Both the position numbers and the translations under genes were made by a program. From JBCBRD01 sp039819785 (lineage in GTDB: Bacteria > Pseudomonadota > Alphaproteobacteria > Rhizobiales > Hyphomicrobiaceae): DNA of 64,000 nt. The stretch's first letter is position 1, and every line of letters begins with the position of its first letter. This document shows positions 26,849 to 35,527 of the stretch, in pieces. The DNA lies in the NCBI GenBank assembly GCA_039819785.1, contig JBCBRH010000012.1:37245-101244 (forward strand), written 5' to 3'. Below the pieces are notes generated by a model. That model ran no database searches. It worked only from the letters and a program-made list of their open reading frames with translations, and had not been told where the DNA came from.

Positions 26849-26938
26849 ATGAAAACTTGGAACAAGCCACAGGTTCGTGAACAAGAAGTCGGCCTCGAAG
26901 TCACAAGCTACCTGCCAGCAGACATCGACATCATCTAA
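26849..26938 (+). CDS. pqqA: PqqA, PQQ precursor peptide
   Basis: A 29-residue peptide, MKTWNKPQVREQEVGLEVTS followed by YLPADIDII. It carries the conserved Glu-x3-Tyr pair (E17-V-T-S-Y21) whose side chains are cross-linked by PqqE to begin PQQ synthesis; the atoms of PQQ come from these two residues. A GGAG box sits about 9 bases before the ATG. It is followed by a terminator-like hairpin before pqqB, which would make pqqA mRNA more abundant than the enzyme genes, as expected for a consumed substrate. Confidence 0.95.
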   Translation: MKTWNKPQVREQEVGLEVTSYLPADIDII

Positions 26939-26980
26939 CCCGTGATGATCGACCCGGACTTTAAACGTGTAGAGTTCGGG

Positions 26981-27014
26981 AGCGGCGGTCTTCACAGGCC
27001 GCCGCTTTTTATTT
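26981..27014 (+). terminator. Terminator/attenuator between pqqA and pqqB
   Basis: Arms agcggcggtc (26981-26990) and ggccgccgct (26998-27007) form a stem of 10 pairs with one G-U, followed by TTTTATTTT. It lies 42 bp after pqqA and 187 bp before pqqB, and probably lets only some transcripts continue. Confidence 0.85.
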
Positions 27015-27200
27015 TGGGCTTCAACCCGACGGTCGTGTAGAGATGTGCAACATCGAACGGCGACCCTCCGGTCGCTGAAATCGACATGCCAGCGCTGGCC
27101 AAGGTCAGGGCGGCGCGGACCAACTAAAATCGAATTGTGCGTGAACCAGCCGACAAAGAGCCGGTCGCGCTACGTGGAAACAAACAACCAGGGATGAGGA

Positions 27201-28133
27201 ATGCACATCAAGGTGCTGGGATCAGCTGCAGGCGGCGGCTTCCCGCAATGGAATTGCAACGGAACAATGAGCGCCAGGGTTCGGGCTGGTGAAGCCGGGC
27301 TTGCCCCGCGGACCCAATCGAGCCTGATGGTCAGTGCGGATGCGACGCACTGGGTTCTACTCAACGCCTCGCCGGACCTTCGTCAGCAGATCAACGACAC
27401 GCCGCAGTTGTGGCCGGCGAAGACCGCGGGTCTGCGCTCGTCCCCGATCGAGGCTGTCATACTCACCAATGGCGACGTGGATCACATCATTGGTCTGATT
27501 AACCTGCGCGAAGGTCAGGCCTTCAAGCTCTATGCATCCGACCGGGTGATGACGACGCTGAACGCCAACTCGGTCTTCAATGTCCTCAATTCAGACCACG
27601 TCGAACGCCGGCCGTTGGCCATGGATCAAGACATCGCCATCGAAGGTGCATCCGGTCAAACCGGTATTACGATCCACGCTTTTGATGTCCCGGGAAAAGT
27701 TGCGCTCTACCTTGAGGACGCATCGAAAGGCGAGAATTTCGGAACCCAGGCTGGCGACACCATCGGCTTGAAAATTACAGACATCAACACCGGTAAGGCG
27801 TTCTACTACATCCCCGGTTGCGCAACGGTCGACGCACCCCTGGCAAAACGTTTGCAGGGTGCAGATCTGGTTTTCTTCGACGGCACGCTTTTCACAGACA
27901 CCGAAATGATCGACCAGGGGTTATCTCACAAGAGCGGTAAGCGCATGGGCCACATGAGCATGTCCGGCCCGGAAGGGTCGATGGCAGCCTTCGAAAAACT
28001 CGACGTCAAACGCCGGGTTTATGTCCACATCAACAATTCCAACCCAGCGCTCGATGACAACAGCCCCGAGCGCACCGAAGTGACGAACGCCGGTTGGGAA
28101 GTCTCGTTTGACGGTATGGAGATTACATTATGA
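27201..28133 (+). CDS. pqqB: PqqB, PQQ biosynthesis beta-lactamase-fold protein
   Basis: A 310-residue protein of standard PqqB length, starting MHIKVLGSAAGGGFPQWNC, the diagnostic N-terminus. It contains LILTNGD-like VILTNGDVDHIIGL (the altered metal loop typical of PqqB), LSHKSGKRMGHMSMSG and YVHINNSNP. PqqB is reported to hydroxylate the tyrosine part of the precursor. The start follows GGGATGAGGA. The stop overlaps pqqC by 4 bases (ATGA). Confidence 0.97.
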   Translation: MHIKVLGSAAGGGFPQWNCNGTMSARVRAGEAGLAPRTQSSLMVSADATHWVLLNASPDLRQQINDTPQLWPAKTAGLRSSPIEAVILTNGDVDHIIGLINLREGQAFKLYASDRVMTTLNANSVFNVLNSDHVERRPLAMDQDIAIEGASGQTGITIHAFDVPGKVALYLEDASKGENFGTQAGDTIGLKITDINTGKAFYYIPGCATVDAPLAKRLQGADLVFFDGTLFTDTEMIDQGLSHKSGKRMGHMSMSGPEGSMAAFEKLDVKRRVYVHINNSNPALDDNSPERTEVTNAGWEVSFDGMEITL

Positions 28134-28948
28134 GCGCATCCAGAGCCGCCGTTCTGGCGCAAGACACACACCACACGTCAGCCCCAACCCGTCAGCAGGA
28201 TGACCGTCTCTGGTCCCATGACGAATTCGATGCTGCCATCCGGGCCGTCGGAGCTGCCCAGTACCATAACAAGCATCCCTTCCACCACTTGCTCCACGGC
28301 GGCAAGCTGACACAACAGCAAGTGCAGGCTTGGGCTCTGAACCGGTATTGCTATCAGTCCGCAGTCCCTCGCAAGGACGCCGCCTTCATGGCCCGCACCC
28401 ACGACCACGCACTGCGCAAGGAGTGGATGCACCGGATGCTCGATCACGACGGATACGGTGAAGAGGTCGGTGGCATCGAAAGATGGCTGGTACTGACAGA
28501 TGGCCTCGGCCTCAGCCGCGATTATGTCATTTCACGACAAGGTGCTCTGCCCGCAACGAAATTCGCCGTCGAAGCCTACGTCAACTTTGTTCGCGAACAG
28601 CCTCTCACGATCGCCGTTGCGTCATCCCTGACAGAACTGTTTGCGCCCAAAATTCACAAAGAACGCATCTCGGGCATGTTGGAAAACTATGACTTTATCG
28701 ACGACAAAGTCATGGCCTACTTCAAGCGCCGCTTGAACCAGGCGCCGCGCGATTCCGACTTCGCTCTCAAATACATTAAAAAGCACGCCGCCACCCGCGC
28801 CGAGCAGGAAGCCTGCGTGGAAGCCGTGCGTTTCAAGTGCAACGTTTTATGGGTGCAGCTCGACGCGCTCTACCATGCCTACGTGGAACCAGCCAACATC
28901 CCGCCAGGTGCATTCCGCCCAGGTGAAACACCTGAAGCGTATGCTTGA
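28130..28948 (+). CDS. pqqC: PqqC, pyrroloquinoline-quinone synthase
   Basis: A 272-residue all-helical oxidase. It catalyses the last step, ring closure and eight-electron oxidation of AHQQ to PQQ using O2. Matches include YHNKHPFHHLLHGGKLTQQQVQAWALNRYCYQ, VPRKDAAFMAR, and EALTLAVASSLTELFAP-like sequence (LTIAVASSLTELFAPKIHKERI). The N-terminus is about 20 residues longer than average. The gene overlaps pqqB by 4 bases, and pqqD starts 13 bp after its stop. Confidence 0.97.
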   Translation: MSASRAAVLAQDTHHTSAPTRQQDDRLWSHDEFDAAIRAVGAAQYHNKHPFHHLLHGGKLTQQQVQAWALNRYCYQSAVPRKDAAFMARTHDHALRKEWMHRMLDHDGYGEEVGGIERWLVLTDGLGLSRDYVISRQGALPATKFAVEAYVNFVREQPLTIAVASSLTELFAPKIHKERISGMLENYDFIDDKVMAYFKRRLNQAPRDSDFALKYIKKHAATRAEQEACVEAVRFKCNVLWVQLDALYHAYVEPANIPPGAFRPGETPEAYA

Positions 28949-28961
28949 ATGGAGACCGAAG

Positions 28962-29270
28962 ATGGCTGAACCCGGACCGCATGTGCGCACCCGAGCGATC
29001 ATCGTGGCCACGACCAAACCGTCGATGCCCCGGCACATTAAGCTTCGCCATGACGAAGGGCGTGGCCGTTGGCTGATCCTGGCACCGGAACGGGTGTTCG
29101 AACCCGATGACGTTTCGGTCGACATCCTAAAAGCGTGTGATGGCGAACGATCCGTCAAGGATATCGCCGACAGCCTCAGCGAAGCCTACCAGGCGCCAGC
29201 TGATGTAATTTTAGTTGATATCATCGAGATGCTTCAGGATCTCGCCGACAAGGGAGTAGTGAAAGCATGA
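28962..29270 (+). CDS. pqqD: PqqD, PqqA-binding chaperone
   Basis: A 102-residue protein of the RiPP recognition element family. It contains PSMPRHIKLRHDEGRGRWLILAPERVF, DVSVDILKACDGERSVKDIADSLSEAY and LLQDL-type C-terminus (IIEMLQDLADKGVVKA). PqqD binds the PqqA peptide and presents it to PqqE. A GGAG box precedes the ATG at 28962; the in-frame extension into pqqC is not conserved. It overlaps pqqE by 4 bases. Confidence 0.95.
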   Translation: MAEPGPHVRTRAIIVATTKPSMPRHIKLRHDEGRGRWLILAPERVFEPDDVSVDILKACDGERSVKDIADSLSEAYQAPADVILVDIIEMLQDLADKGVVKA

Positions 29271-30433
29271 ACGAAATGGCCCCCCGTCCGCTCACCGCGC
29301 CGACGGACGAAAACGCAAACTGCGCGCGTGCACCTATTGGCCTGCTTGCCGAACTCACGCACCGCTGCCCGCTGCAGTGTCCCTACTGTTCAAACCCCGT
29401 GGATCTCGAAAAAGCCAACACCGAACTGACCACCGAAGAATGGCAATCGGTCATGCGGCAGGCCGGAGAACTTGGCATCCTCCAGATCCACCTGTCCGGT
29501 GGCGAACCAGCTGTCCGTCGAGACCTGGAGGATATCGTCGAGACAGCTGCGGAATCGGGCCTCTACACAAACCTCATCACCGCTGGCGTCACCCTGACGC
29601 GTGAACGGCTCGAACTGCTGCGCGACAAAGGCCTCGACCACGTTCAACTGTCTATCCAGGACGCCGACCCTGTGAACGCTGACCGCATCGGGAATTACAA
29701 AAACGCGAGCGCGAAAAAGCGGGACGTCACCAAATGGGTCCGCGAGTTGGACATGCCACTGACCATCAACGCACCGCTGCACCGCCAGAACATTGAAAAC
29801 CTGCCGGCAATCATCGACTACGCAGTTGAGTCTGGTGCCGGCCGGCTGGAAGTCGCCCACATCCAGTACTATGCCTGGGCGCTGGAAAACCGCGCAGCCC
29901 TCATGCCGACACGCGCGGCCTACAACAAAACAGCCGAGATCGTTGCCGAAGCGAAAGAACGCTTAAAGGGCATTCTTGTCATCGACTTCGTGGTTCCAGA
30001 CTACTACGCGAAATATCCCAAACCCTGCATGGGCGGTTGGGGTCGTGGCATCATGAATGTCACGCCATCAGGCAAGGTTTTGCCCTGCCACGCAGCAGAG
30101 TCGTTGCCAAACCTTGAGTTTGACAATGTCCGCGATCGTCCGCTGGCCGATATCTGGCTGAACGGGCAAGCGTTCAACATGTACCGCGGCACCGACTGGA
30201 TGAAGGAGCCATGTAAGTCGTGCGACCGTCGCGAGATCGACTTTGGTGGTTGCCGTTGCCAGGCGTTGGCTCTGACTGGTGATGCAGCCAATACCGATCC
30301 GGCGTGTTCCAAGTCTGAACACCATGCTGAATGGGCAGCCGTCGCGGGCACGGAATCGGCTAAAGAGGCTCCTGATTTCATCTATCGTCGTATTGGCGGA
30401 TTGGATATCACACATAAAGGTGGAACGAATTGA
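29267..30433 (+). CDS. pqqE: PqqE, radical SAM enzyme
   Basis: A 388-residue radical SAM/SPASM protein. The SAM-cluster motif is CPLQCPYC (Cys34, Cys38, Cys41), preceded by GLLAELTHR, and the auxiliary iron-sulfur clusters are bound by C-terminal cysteines in KPCMGGWGRG, VLPCHAA, EPCKSCDRR and GGCRCQA. It forms the carbon-carbon bond between the Glu and Tyr of PqqA. The usual length and all ligands are present. Overlap with pqqD (ATGA) makes B-C-D-E one translationally linked unit. Confidence 0.97.
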   Translation: MNEMAPRPLTAPTDENANCARAPIGLLAELTHRCPLQCPYCSNPVDLEKANTELTTEEWQSVMRQAGELGILQIHLSGGEPAVRRDLEDIVETAAESGLYTNLITAGVTLTRERLELLRDKGLDHVQLSIQDADPVNADRIGNYKNASAKKRDVTKWVRELDMPLTINAPLHRQNIENLPAIIDYAVESGAGRLEVAHIQYYAWALENRAALMPTRAAYNKTAEIVAEAKERLKGILVIDFVVPDYYAKYPKPCMGGWGRGIMNVTPSGKVLPCHAAESLPNLEFDNVRDRPLADIWLNGQAFNMYRGTDWMKEPCKSCDRREIDFGGCRCQALALTGDAANTDPACSKSEHHAEWAAVAGTESAKEAPDFIYRRIGGLDITHKGGTN

Positions 30434-30661
30434 CCCGTCGCTGACTTATCCATTGCGGACAGAAACGGAACAGGCGACAACGTCAATACAGTGCAGCAAC
30501 TGGAGCAGTGGCCGCGTTTACCACATTAAAAACGCTGGACTTTTTCTCGAAATCGGGTCGTATTCACCGTCGGTTCAGGAGAAAGTCGCCACAATCCTCT
30601 GCGACTGTCCGGTTTTTGCAGAACCGCAATCATCAAACGACCGTGAGGGAGACTTCTACGA

Positions 30662-31078
30662 ATGCTCAAGAAACTAATGATCGCAACACTCGCTGCTGCT
30701 GCACCAGCCCTGATGCTTGCACCATCCATGGCATCTGCGCAGGACATCGAAGCCGGTAAAAAAGTTTTCAGAAAATGTAAAGCCTGCCACGCTGTCGGTG
30801 AAGGCGCCAAAAACAAAGTCGGCCCACAGCTGAACGGTGTCGTCGGACGTAAGTCAGCCGCCATCGAAGGGTACAAATATTCGAAGGCCATGGCGGAAAT
30901 CGGCCTGACTTGGGATGAGGCAACGCTGGACAAGTACCTGGAAGACCCCAAGGGTCTCGTCAAAGGCACGAAGATGATTTACCGCGGCCTGAAGAAAGAA
31001 AAAGACCGCAAAAACATCATCGCATATCTTGCGACATTTGATGCCGAGGGCAAACAGGCTGCTGCAGCGACGCAGTAA
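30662..31078 (+). CDS. Periplasmic class I cytochrome c
   Basis: A 138-residue exported cytochrome. The signal peptide ends at SMASA-QD (residue 26); the haem site is CKACH (Cys39, Cys42, His43) and the sixth ligand is probably Met in KGTKMIYRGL. The layout IEAGKKVFRKCKACHAVGEGAKNKVGPQLNGVVGR is that of cytochrome c2/c550-type electron carriers. A GGGAG box precedes the ATG. Lying 228 bp after pqqE, it may pass electrons from the quinoprotein/XoxG or Sox systems to the oxidase, but that is inference from context. Confidence 0.9.
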   Translation: MLKKLMIATLAAAAPALMLAPSMASAQDIEAGKKVFRKCKACHAVGEGAKNKVGPQLNGVVGRKSAAIEGYKYSKAMAEIGLTWDEATLDKYLEDPKGLVKGTKMIYRGLKKEKDRKNIIAYLATFDAEGKQAAAATQ

Positions 31079-31143
31079 CGGTGATCTTCGACTGACGGCG
31101 CGGCACTCATGGCGCCTCTGCACGCACTGTTGAAATGACTATC

Positions 31144-31176
31144 AGGCCGTGGTCCAGGATTGGAGCGCGGCCTTTT
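31144..31176 (+). terminator. Probable terminator after the cytochrome c gene
   Basis: Short arms aggccg (31144-31149) and cggcct (31168-31173) enclose an 18-base loop and are followed by TTTT. It lies 65 bp after the cytochrome stop. The long loop makes this a weaker case than the other terminators. Confidence 0.45.
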
Positions 31177-31251
31177 CCGTGTTGCACGGTCGGGTCTGAA
31201 ACCGTCCCGTCTATCCAGGCGCCAACGAACCCGGTCTTCACGTGTCGCGTT

Positions 31252-31755
31252 TCAGCCTGTTAAAGCCTCAATGCCCTCGCGCCCGACTTTCGCAGCCCAA
31301 TGCGCCAGCGGCTTACCATTCAAAACAAGACCCGGCGCCACATCCATCAGCGGAATCAAGACAAACGCGCGCTCCGTAATATGCGGATGCGGCACTGTTA
31401 GAACATCATCGGATAGGCACACACCGGAATAGACCAGGACATCGAGATCAATGACCCTCGGTCCCCATTTCACAGTCCGCTCACGCCCCATCTGCAGCTC
31501 AACCTCCAAACACCGCTTGAGAAGGTCATGCGGTTGGAGTGATGTCTGAACAGAAAAGCAGGCATTCGCAAACCAGTCCTGATCCGTTATTCCCCACGGC
31601 GGTGTCTTATAAACCGGTGAACTTTCGACCAGTTGAAGGTCGTCGGTTTCACACAGTAGACGCGTTGCCTTCGCGATGTGTGAAGCCTTATCGCCGATGT
31701 TGGAGCCAACCGCGATGACGGCGTTATACTCCGCCCCGTCCGGGAACTTTGTCAT
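31252..31755 (-). CDS. folK: HPPK, 6-hydroxymethyl-dihydropterin pyrophosphokinase
   Basis: A 167-residue FolK enzyme that transfers pyrophosphate from ATP to 6-hydroxymethyl-dihydropterin, giving the intermediate used for folate and here possibly also for pterins of the H4MPT type. Motifs: AVIAVGSNIGDK at the N-terminus, SSPVYKTPPWG, ELQMGRERTVKWGPRVIDLDVLVY with the catalytic Asp pair, and VPHPHITERAFVLIPL. The start at 31755 is the ATG that gives the standard N-terminus. It follows the pterin dehydratase gene by 37 bp, probably in one operon. Confidence 0.95.
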   Translation of the reverse strand: MTKFPDGAEYNAVIAVGSNIGDKASHIAKATRLLCETDDLQLVESSPVYKTPPWGITDQDWFANACFSVQTSLQPHDLLKRCLEVELQMGRERTVKWGPRVIDLDVLVYSGVCLSDDVLTVPHPHITERAFVLIPLMDVAPGLVLNGKPLAHWAAKVGREGIEALTG

Positions 31756-31792
31756 GCTTTGGTGATCCCGAACGGTCCCGTTGCGCGCGCCA

Positions 31793-32173
31793 TCAGTCGT
31801 ATTTGATATACGAAAACCGCATGTCGTCTTGTGGGGTGCCTTCAAGCGAATTGTCGGCTTCGGATCCAGGCTGCCAGCCCACAACCTCTTCGATCTTCTT
31901 GGCCAGGAACAGGTCTTTATCCGTGATGCCTTTGGCCGAATGGGTCTGCAGTCGTACTTCCACCCAGGCATAAGACGCAGTGATATCAGGATGATGCCAA
32001 GCCGCTTCCGCCAGATGACCAACAGTGTTCACGACCATCAGGGTCCCTTTCCAGCTGTTTGTCTTGTAGGTGCGCCGCACCCAGCCATCCTCCAGACGCC
32101 ACTTGGGACAATGCTCCGCAAGCCACGCAGACACGTCGGCTTCACTCATTGCAACTTCGCGCTCACTCGCCAT
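31793..32173 (-). CDS. Pterin-4a-carbinolamine dehydratase-like protein
   Basis: A 126-residue member of the PhhB/DCoH family. Motifs: LAEHCPKWRLEDGWVRRTYKT and the active-site HLAEAAWHHPDITASYAWVEVRLQTHSAKGIT with its His-His-Pro core. The classical enzyme dehydrates 4a-hydroxytetrahydrobiopterin, but no aromatic amino acid hydroxylase is nearby. Placement between folK and H4MPT genes favours a role in pterin cofactor metabolism. Start at 32173 has GAGG 5 bases upstream; a second ATG eight codons later is possible. The C-terminal tail after TDKDLFLAKKIEEVVGW is longer than usual. Confidence 0.88.
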   Translation of the reverse strand: MASEREVAMSEADVSAWLAEHCPKWRLEDGWVRRTYKTNSWKGTLMVVNTVGHLAEAAWHHPDITASYAWVEVRLQTHSAKGITDKDLFLAKKIEEVVGWQPGSEADNSLEGTPQDDMRFSYIKYD

Positions 32174-32367
32174 CTCGACCTCAATGTTGGTGTAATCCGT
32201 GTTGCGGCAAACAACACCTATTCGACTTTCGCGGCAAACCCAAATACATAAAGAGAGGCATGGCACGGATCGGAAATCACCGCCGGTGAAACCCTGTTCC
32301 GTTCGCAACCAGCACATGCCAAAAAATCAACATCCGCCAACCATTGAAGCCCCAGATCAAGCAAGAC

Positions 32368-33435
32368 ATGTCCTCGCTCGCGTCCCAAGGCACAACCCGA
32401 ACAACCGTTTCCATCGATGCACCGGGCCGCCTCCACTTGGGCTTCCTGGACCTCGATGCCACGTTGGGGCGCCGCTATGGCTCAATCGGACTGGCAATCG
32501 ACCATCCAGCAACACGGCTCACACTCCAACACGTCGAAGTCGCAGGCGGGACGGCAGACACAGTCGAGATCCAAGTCTCCGGTCATGAACCGATCCGCGC
32601 CGATAAAGCGCTCCGGGACAGCATCAGGCACCATCAGCTTTCCGGGTCTTTCGCACTGCACATTAATGAAGCGATCCCAGCCCACACGGGCCTCGGGTCG
32701 GGCACGCAACTCGCGCTGGCCGTTGGAACGGCCGTTGCGAACATCGCGGCAGACGCTTCAAGCGCTCCAAAAGACGTTGCAAAAGCCCTTGGCCGGGGTG
32801 CGCGCTCAGCCATCGGGATCGCAGCCTTCGAACAAGGCGGCTTCTTGATCGACGGCGGACGCGGTCACAGCAAGACCCCCGCGCCACTCGTTTCCCGTCT
32901 ACCCTTCCCCGAAGACTGGCATGTGTTGTTGGTCATGGATCAAAACGGTGAGGGTGTGCATGGCGATCAGGAATTGAGCGCCTTTGCCAACCTGCCTCCC
33001 ATGCCGCAAGCAACGGCTGCCCACCTCTGTCACCTGACTTTGATGCGACTTCTTCCAGCCCTCATCGAAGCCGACATCGAAACGTTTGGTCTTGCCATCA
33101 GTGAAATTCAAAAAACCGTCGGCGAGCGCTTCGCTCCCCATCAAGGCGGTGACATCTGGGCATCGAAACGCGTTGGCACATTCATGGCCAAACTCGAACA
33201 TGCCGGAGCCTTCGGAATTGGACAAAGCTCCTGGGGCCCCACCGGTTTTGCATTTACGCCAAACGCAGCGGCTGCCCATAACCTTTCCCGGCGCTTCCAA
33301 GGTGCCGCCCACCAGCAAGGTCTCGATGTCGCAATCGTTCGCGGCAGAAACAGTGGCGCCCTCGTCACCAAAAACGGACCCCGCATAGGACAATCAACGA
33401 CAAACAAGAACCCTATGGAGTTTCGAAAAACATGA
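32368..33435 (+). CDS. Beta-ribofuranosylaminobenzene 5'-phosphate synthase (H4MPT biosynthesis)
   Basis: A 355-residue GHMP-kinase-fold protein with the beta-RFAP synthase signature VSIDAPGRLHLGFLDLDATLGRRYGSIGLAI and AHTGLGSGTQLALAVGTA. It condenses 4-aminobenzoate with phosphoribosyl pyrophosphate, releasing CO2, the first committed step of (methano)pterin side-chain synthesis; in methylotrophs it was first known as Orf4. The second half has GGRGHSKTPAPLVSRLPFPEDWHVLLV and GIGQSSWGPTGFAF. I chose the ATG at 32368, with a TTG at 32344 possible. It overlaps mtdB by 4 bases (ATGA). Confidence 0.93.
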   Translation: MSSLASQGTTRTTVSIDAPGRLHLGFLDLDATLGRRYGSIGLAIDHPATRLTLQHVEVAGGTADTVEIQVSGHEPIRADKALRDSIRHHQLSGSFALHINEAIPAHTGLGSGTQLALAVGTAVANIAADASSAPKDVAKALGRGARSAIGIAAFEQGGFLIDGGRGHSKTPAPLVSRLPFPEDWHVLLVMDQNGEGVHGDQELSAFANLPPMPQATAAHLCHLTLMRLLPALIEADIETFGLAISEIQKTVGERFAPHQGGDIWASKRVGTFMAKLEHAGAFGIGQSSWGPTGFAFTPNAAAAHNLSRRFQGAAHQQGLDVAIVRGRNSGALVTKNGPRIGQSTTNKNPMEFRKT

Positions 33436-34334
33436 CGGAAGCCACACCGATCCTGCACATGCTGACGCCGCAAAAACACATGAGCCCGTTCGACATCAAC
33501 ATGGCCGCCGACGCTGGTTACAAGGTCATCGTGCCATACGTGAATGTCGAACTCAGCGAAGTCACCGGCTTGGTTCAAGACGCCATTTTTTCACGGCCGC
33601 CCGACTACGGTGTGCGCACCGGCTTCTTCATCGGCGGGAAAGACGCCCTGCTTGCACTGGACATGATGAAAGCAGCCGAAGAAGGACTGGTGCCACCCTT
33701 CCAGTTATCGACATTCGCAGACCCCGCGGGCTCCTTCACGACAGCTGCCGCCATGGTCGCTTGCGTTGAAAAAGTTCTGAAGGACAAATTCCGGTGCGAT
33801 TGGAAAGACTTGCGCGTCGCTGTCTTCGGCGCAACGGGCGTGGTTGGTTTCGCATCATCCGTCATTGCAGCCCTTGAAGGTGCCAAAGTCCAGCTCGTTG
33901 CACACCGCGGCATCGAACGCTGCATCAAGAACGCGGACATTTCGCGCGAACGGTTTGGCGTGGAGTTGGAGTCCGTTCCAGGCGAGACCGACCAACAAAA
34001 AGCCGACATCATTGCAAATGCTGACGTCGTGTTTGCAGCAGCCGCCGCCGGCGTTCAGGTCCTCTCGAAAGACAACATGAAGGCATCAAAGTCCTTGCTT
34101 GTGACAGCCGACGTCAATGCCGTCCCGCCACCCGGCGTTGAAGGAATGGACCTGTTCATGATGGGCGAACTCCTGCCCGAAATGAAAACCACCCACGGCG
34201 TCGGACCATTGGCGATCGGCGATATCAAGTACAAGACGGAAGCAGGCCTCTTCAAACAAATGCTCGAGGCCAGCGAACCACAGCACCTCGACTTCCGTCA
34301 CGCCTTCAACCTTGCGCGTACCTTCGTCGCGTGA
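33432..34334 (+). CDS. mtdB: MtdB, NAD(P)-dependent methylene-H4MPT dehydrogenase
   Basis: A 300-residue enzyme that oxidises methylene-H4MPT to methenyl-H4MPT, after Fae and before Mch. It starts MTEATPILHMLTPQKHMSPFDINMAADAGY, typical for MtdB. The Rossmann site is VAVFGATGVVGFASSVIAALEGAKVQLVAHR; later conserved parts are ADVVFAAAAAGVQVL and LLVTADVNAVPPPGVEG. Overlaps of 4 bases on both sides (ATGA with the gene before, GTGA with the gene after) indicate a tightly coupled operon. Confidence 0.96.
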   Translation: MTEATPILHMLTPQKHMSPFDINMAADAGYKVIVPYVNVELSEVTGLVQDAIFSRPPDYGVRTGFFIGGKDALLALDMMKAAEEGLVPPFQLSTFADPAGSFTTAAAMVACVEKVLKDKFRCDWKDLRVAVFGATGVVGFASSVIAALEGAKVQLVAHRGIERCIKNADISRERFGVELESVPGETDQQKADIIANADVVFAAAAAGVQVLSKDNMKASKSLLVTADVNAVPPPGVEGMDLFMMGELLPEMKTTHGVGPLAIGDIKYKTEAGLFKQMLEASEPQHLDFRHAFNLARTFVA

Positions 34335-35521
34335 GCCATAAACCGGTTTTGATCGCAGGCTTTTCCGGGCGGGCTCTCGCACAGTCCGCCCGGCGTGCCG
34401 GCTTCACGCCTTACGTGTTCGATGCCTATGGCGATGAAGACACCGCTGAAGCTGCCAGCAAAAATATCTCCGACCCAAAAATCCTCAGTACGGGTTTCCG
34501 TGCCAAGCCAACCATTGCAGCGTTGTCCATCCTTAAAGACGCAACAGGCGACCCCAATCCACCCCTCGTCTTAGGGGCAGGATTTGAACAATCACCCAAG
34601 CTGATCGCAGCGCTAGAAGCACAGTTTGACGTCAGAGGCTGCTCGGCAAAGACGGTTGCAACTGTCAAGGATCCCAAATCGTTCTTTGGCATCCTGCACG
34701 ATCAGGGCATCGCATACCCAGCCACCCTGACTGACCAGCACATCGAAGCAAAACCTGAGCACGACAATGATGCTGGCGAACCGCGCGACCCTGAGAAAAC
34801 CTGGTTGTCGAAGCGAATAGGCGGCATGGGCGGTCTGCACATCGACGTCATCGAACCAGATACACCGCTCGCCTCGCGGCACTATGCGCAAGAACGCCTT
34901 TCAGGTCTGTCAATCTCGGCAACGGCACTTGCAGCGGACGGTCATCAGGCGTTTGCCTTCACACAATCCTGGATAAAGCCAACCGGCGACATGCCCTTTC
35001 GCTACGGCGGCGTGGTGGGCAGTGTATCGCCTGACATCGAATTGGAAACACATCTAGTCGACACCATGACCGCCCTGGTCAAAACGTTTGAACTGAGAGG
35101 CATGGTCTCGTTTGATTTTATTGTCCGCGAAGGAGAAGCCTTCCTACTGGAAATCAACCCCCGGCCGACGGCCGCGCTAGATGTACTAGACGACGCAAGG
35201 GGAACGCTTTTCAAGGCCCATCTGGCGGCCACAGCCGGTGACGGCGCGACAGCCATAAATTTCCTCCAGTCAGACTGGAGCCCAACGACAAAGGCGGCCG
35301 CGTACCTTTATGCCGACGCAGGCCCCCTCACAATTCCGCAGGTTGCATGGCCGACCTGGGTGTGTGATCGCCCACGCCAAGGCAACACGATTGCCCACCA
35401 CGCCCCCATCCTGACGGTCATCAGCGATGGCGACACGCCTGCGGCGGCAGCAAAACGTACGCAACAACGCCTGGAACACATGGCCTACGTAGTGTACGAC
35501 AGCGCAAAAAAGGGAGACTAG
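34331..35521 (+). CDS. ATP-grasp protein of the H4MPT cluster (Orf5 type)
   Basis: A 396-residue ATP-grasp protein starting with GTG and overlapping mtdB by 4 bases. The N-terminal segment (LIAGFSGRALAQSARRAGFTPYVFDAYGDEDT) is a pre-ATP-grasp fold; the ligase core has WLSKRIGGMGGLHID and the metal/ATP loop FDFIVREGEAFLLEINPRPTAALD. Homologues, called Orf5 in Methylobacterium, sit between mtdB and mch in methylotrophs and are needed for H4MPT-dependent growth; the exact reaction is not settled, but an amide-forming step in pterin side-chain assembly fits the fold. Confidence 0.9.
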   Translation: MSHKPVLIAGFSGRALAQSARRAGFTPYVFDAYGDEDTAEAASKNISDPKILSTGFRAKPTIAALSILKDATGDPNPPLVLGAGFEQSPKLIAALEAQFDVRGCSAKTVATVKDPKSFFGILHDQGIAYPATLTDQHIEAKPEHDNDAGEPRDPEKTWLSKRIGGMGGLHIDVIEPDTPLASRHYAQERLSGLSISATALAADGHQAFAFTQSWIKPTGDMPFRYGGVVGSVSPDIELETHLVDTMTALVKTFELRGMVSFDFIVREGEAFLLEINPRPTAALDVLDDARGTLFKAHLAATAGDGATAINFLQSDWSPTTKAAAYLYADAGPLTIPQVAWPTWVCDRPRQGNTIAHHAPILTVISDGDTPAAAAKRTQQRLEHMAYVVYDSAKKGD

Positions 35522-35527
35522 ACCACC

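Noticed and set aside
30279..30677. 132-codon open frame overlapping the end of pqqE and the start of the cytochrome gene
   Set aside because: Overlaps two secure genes in another frame and has no protein-like features.
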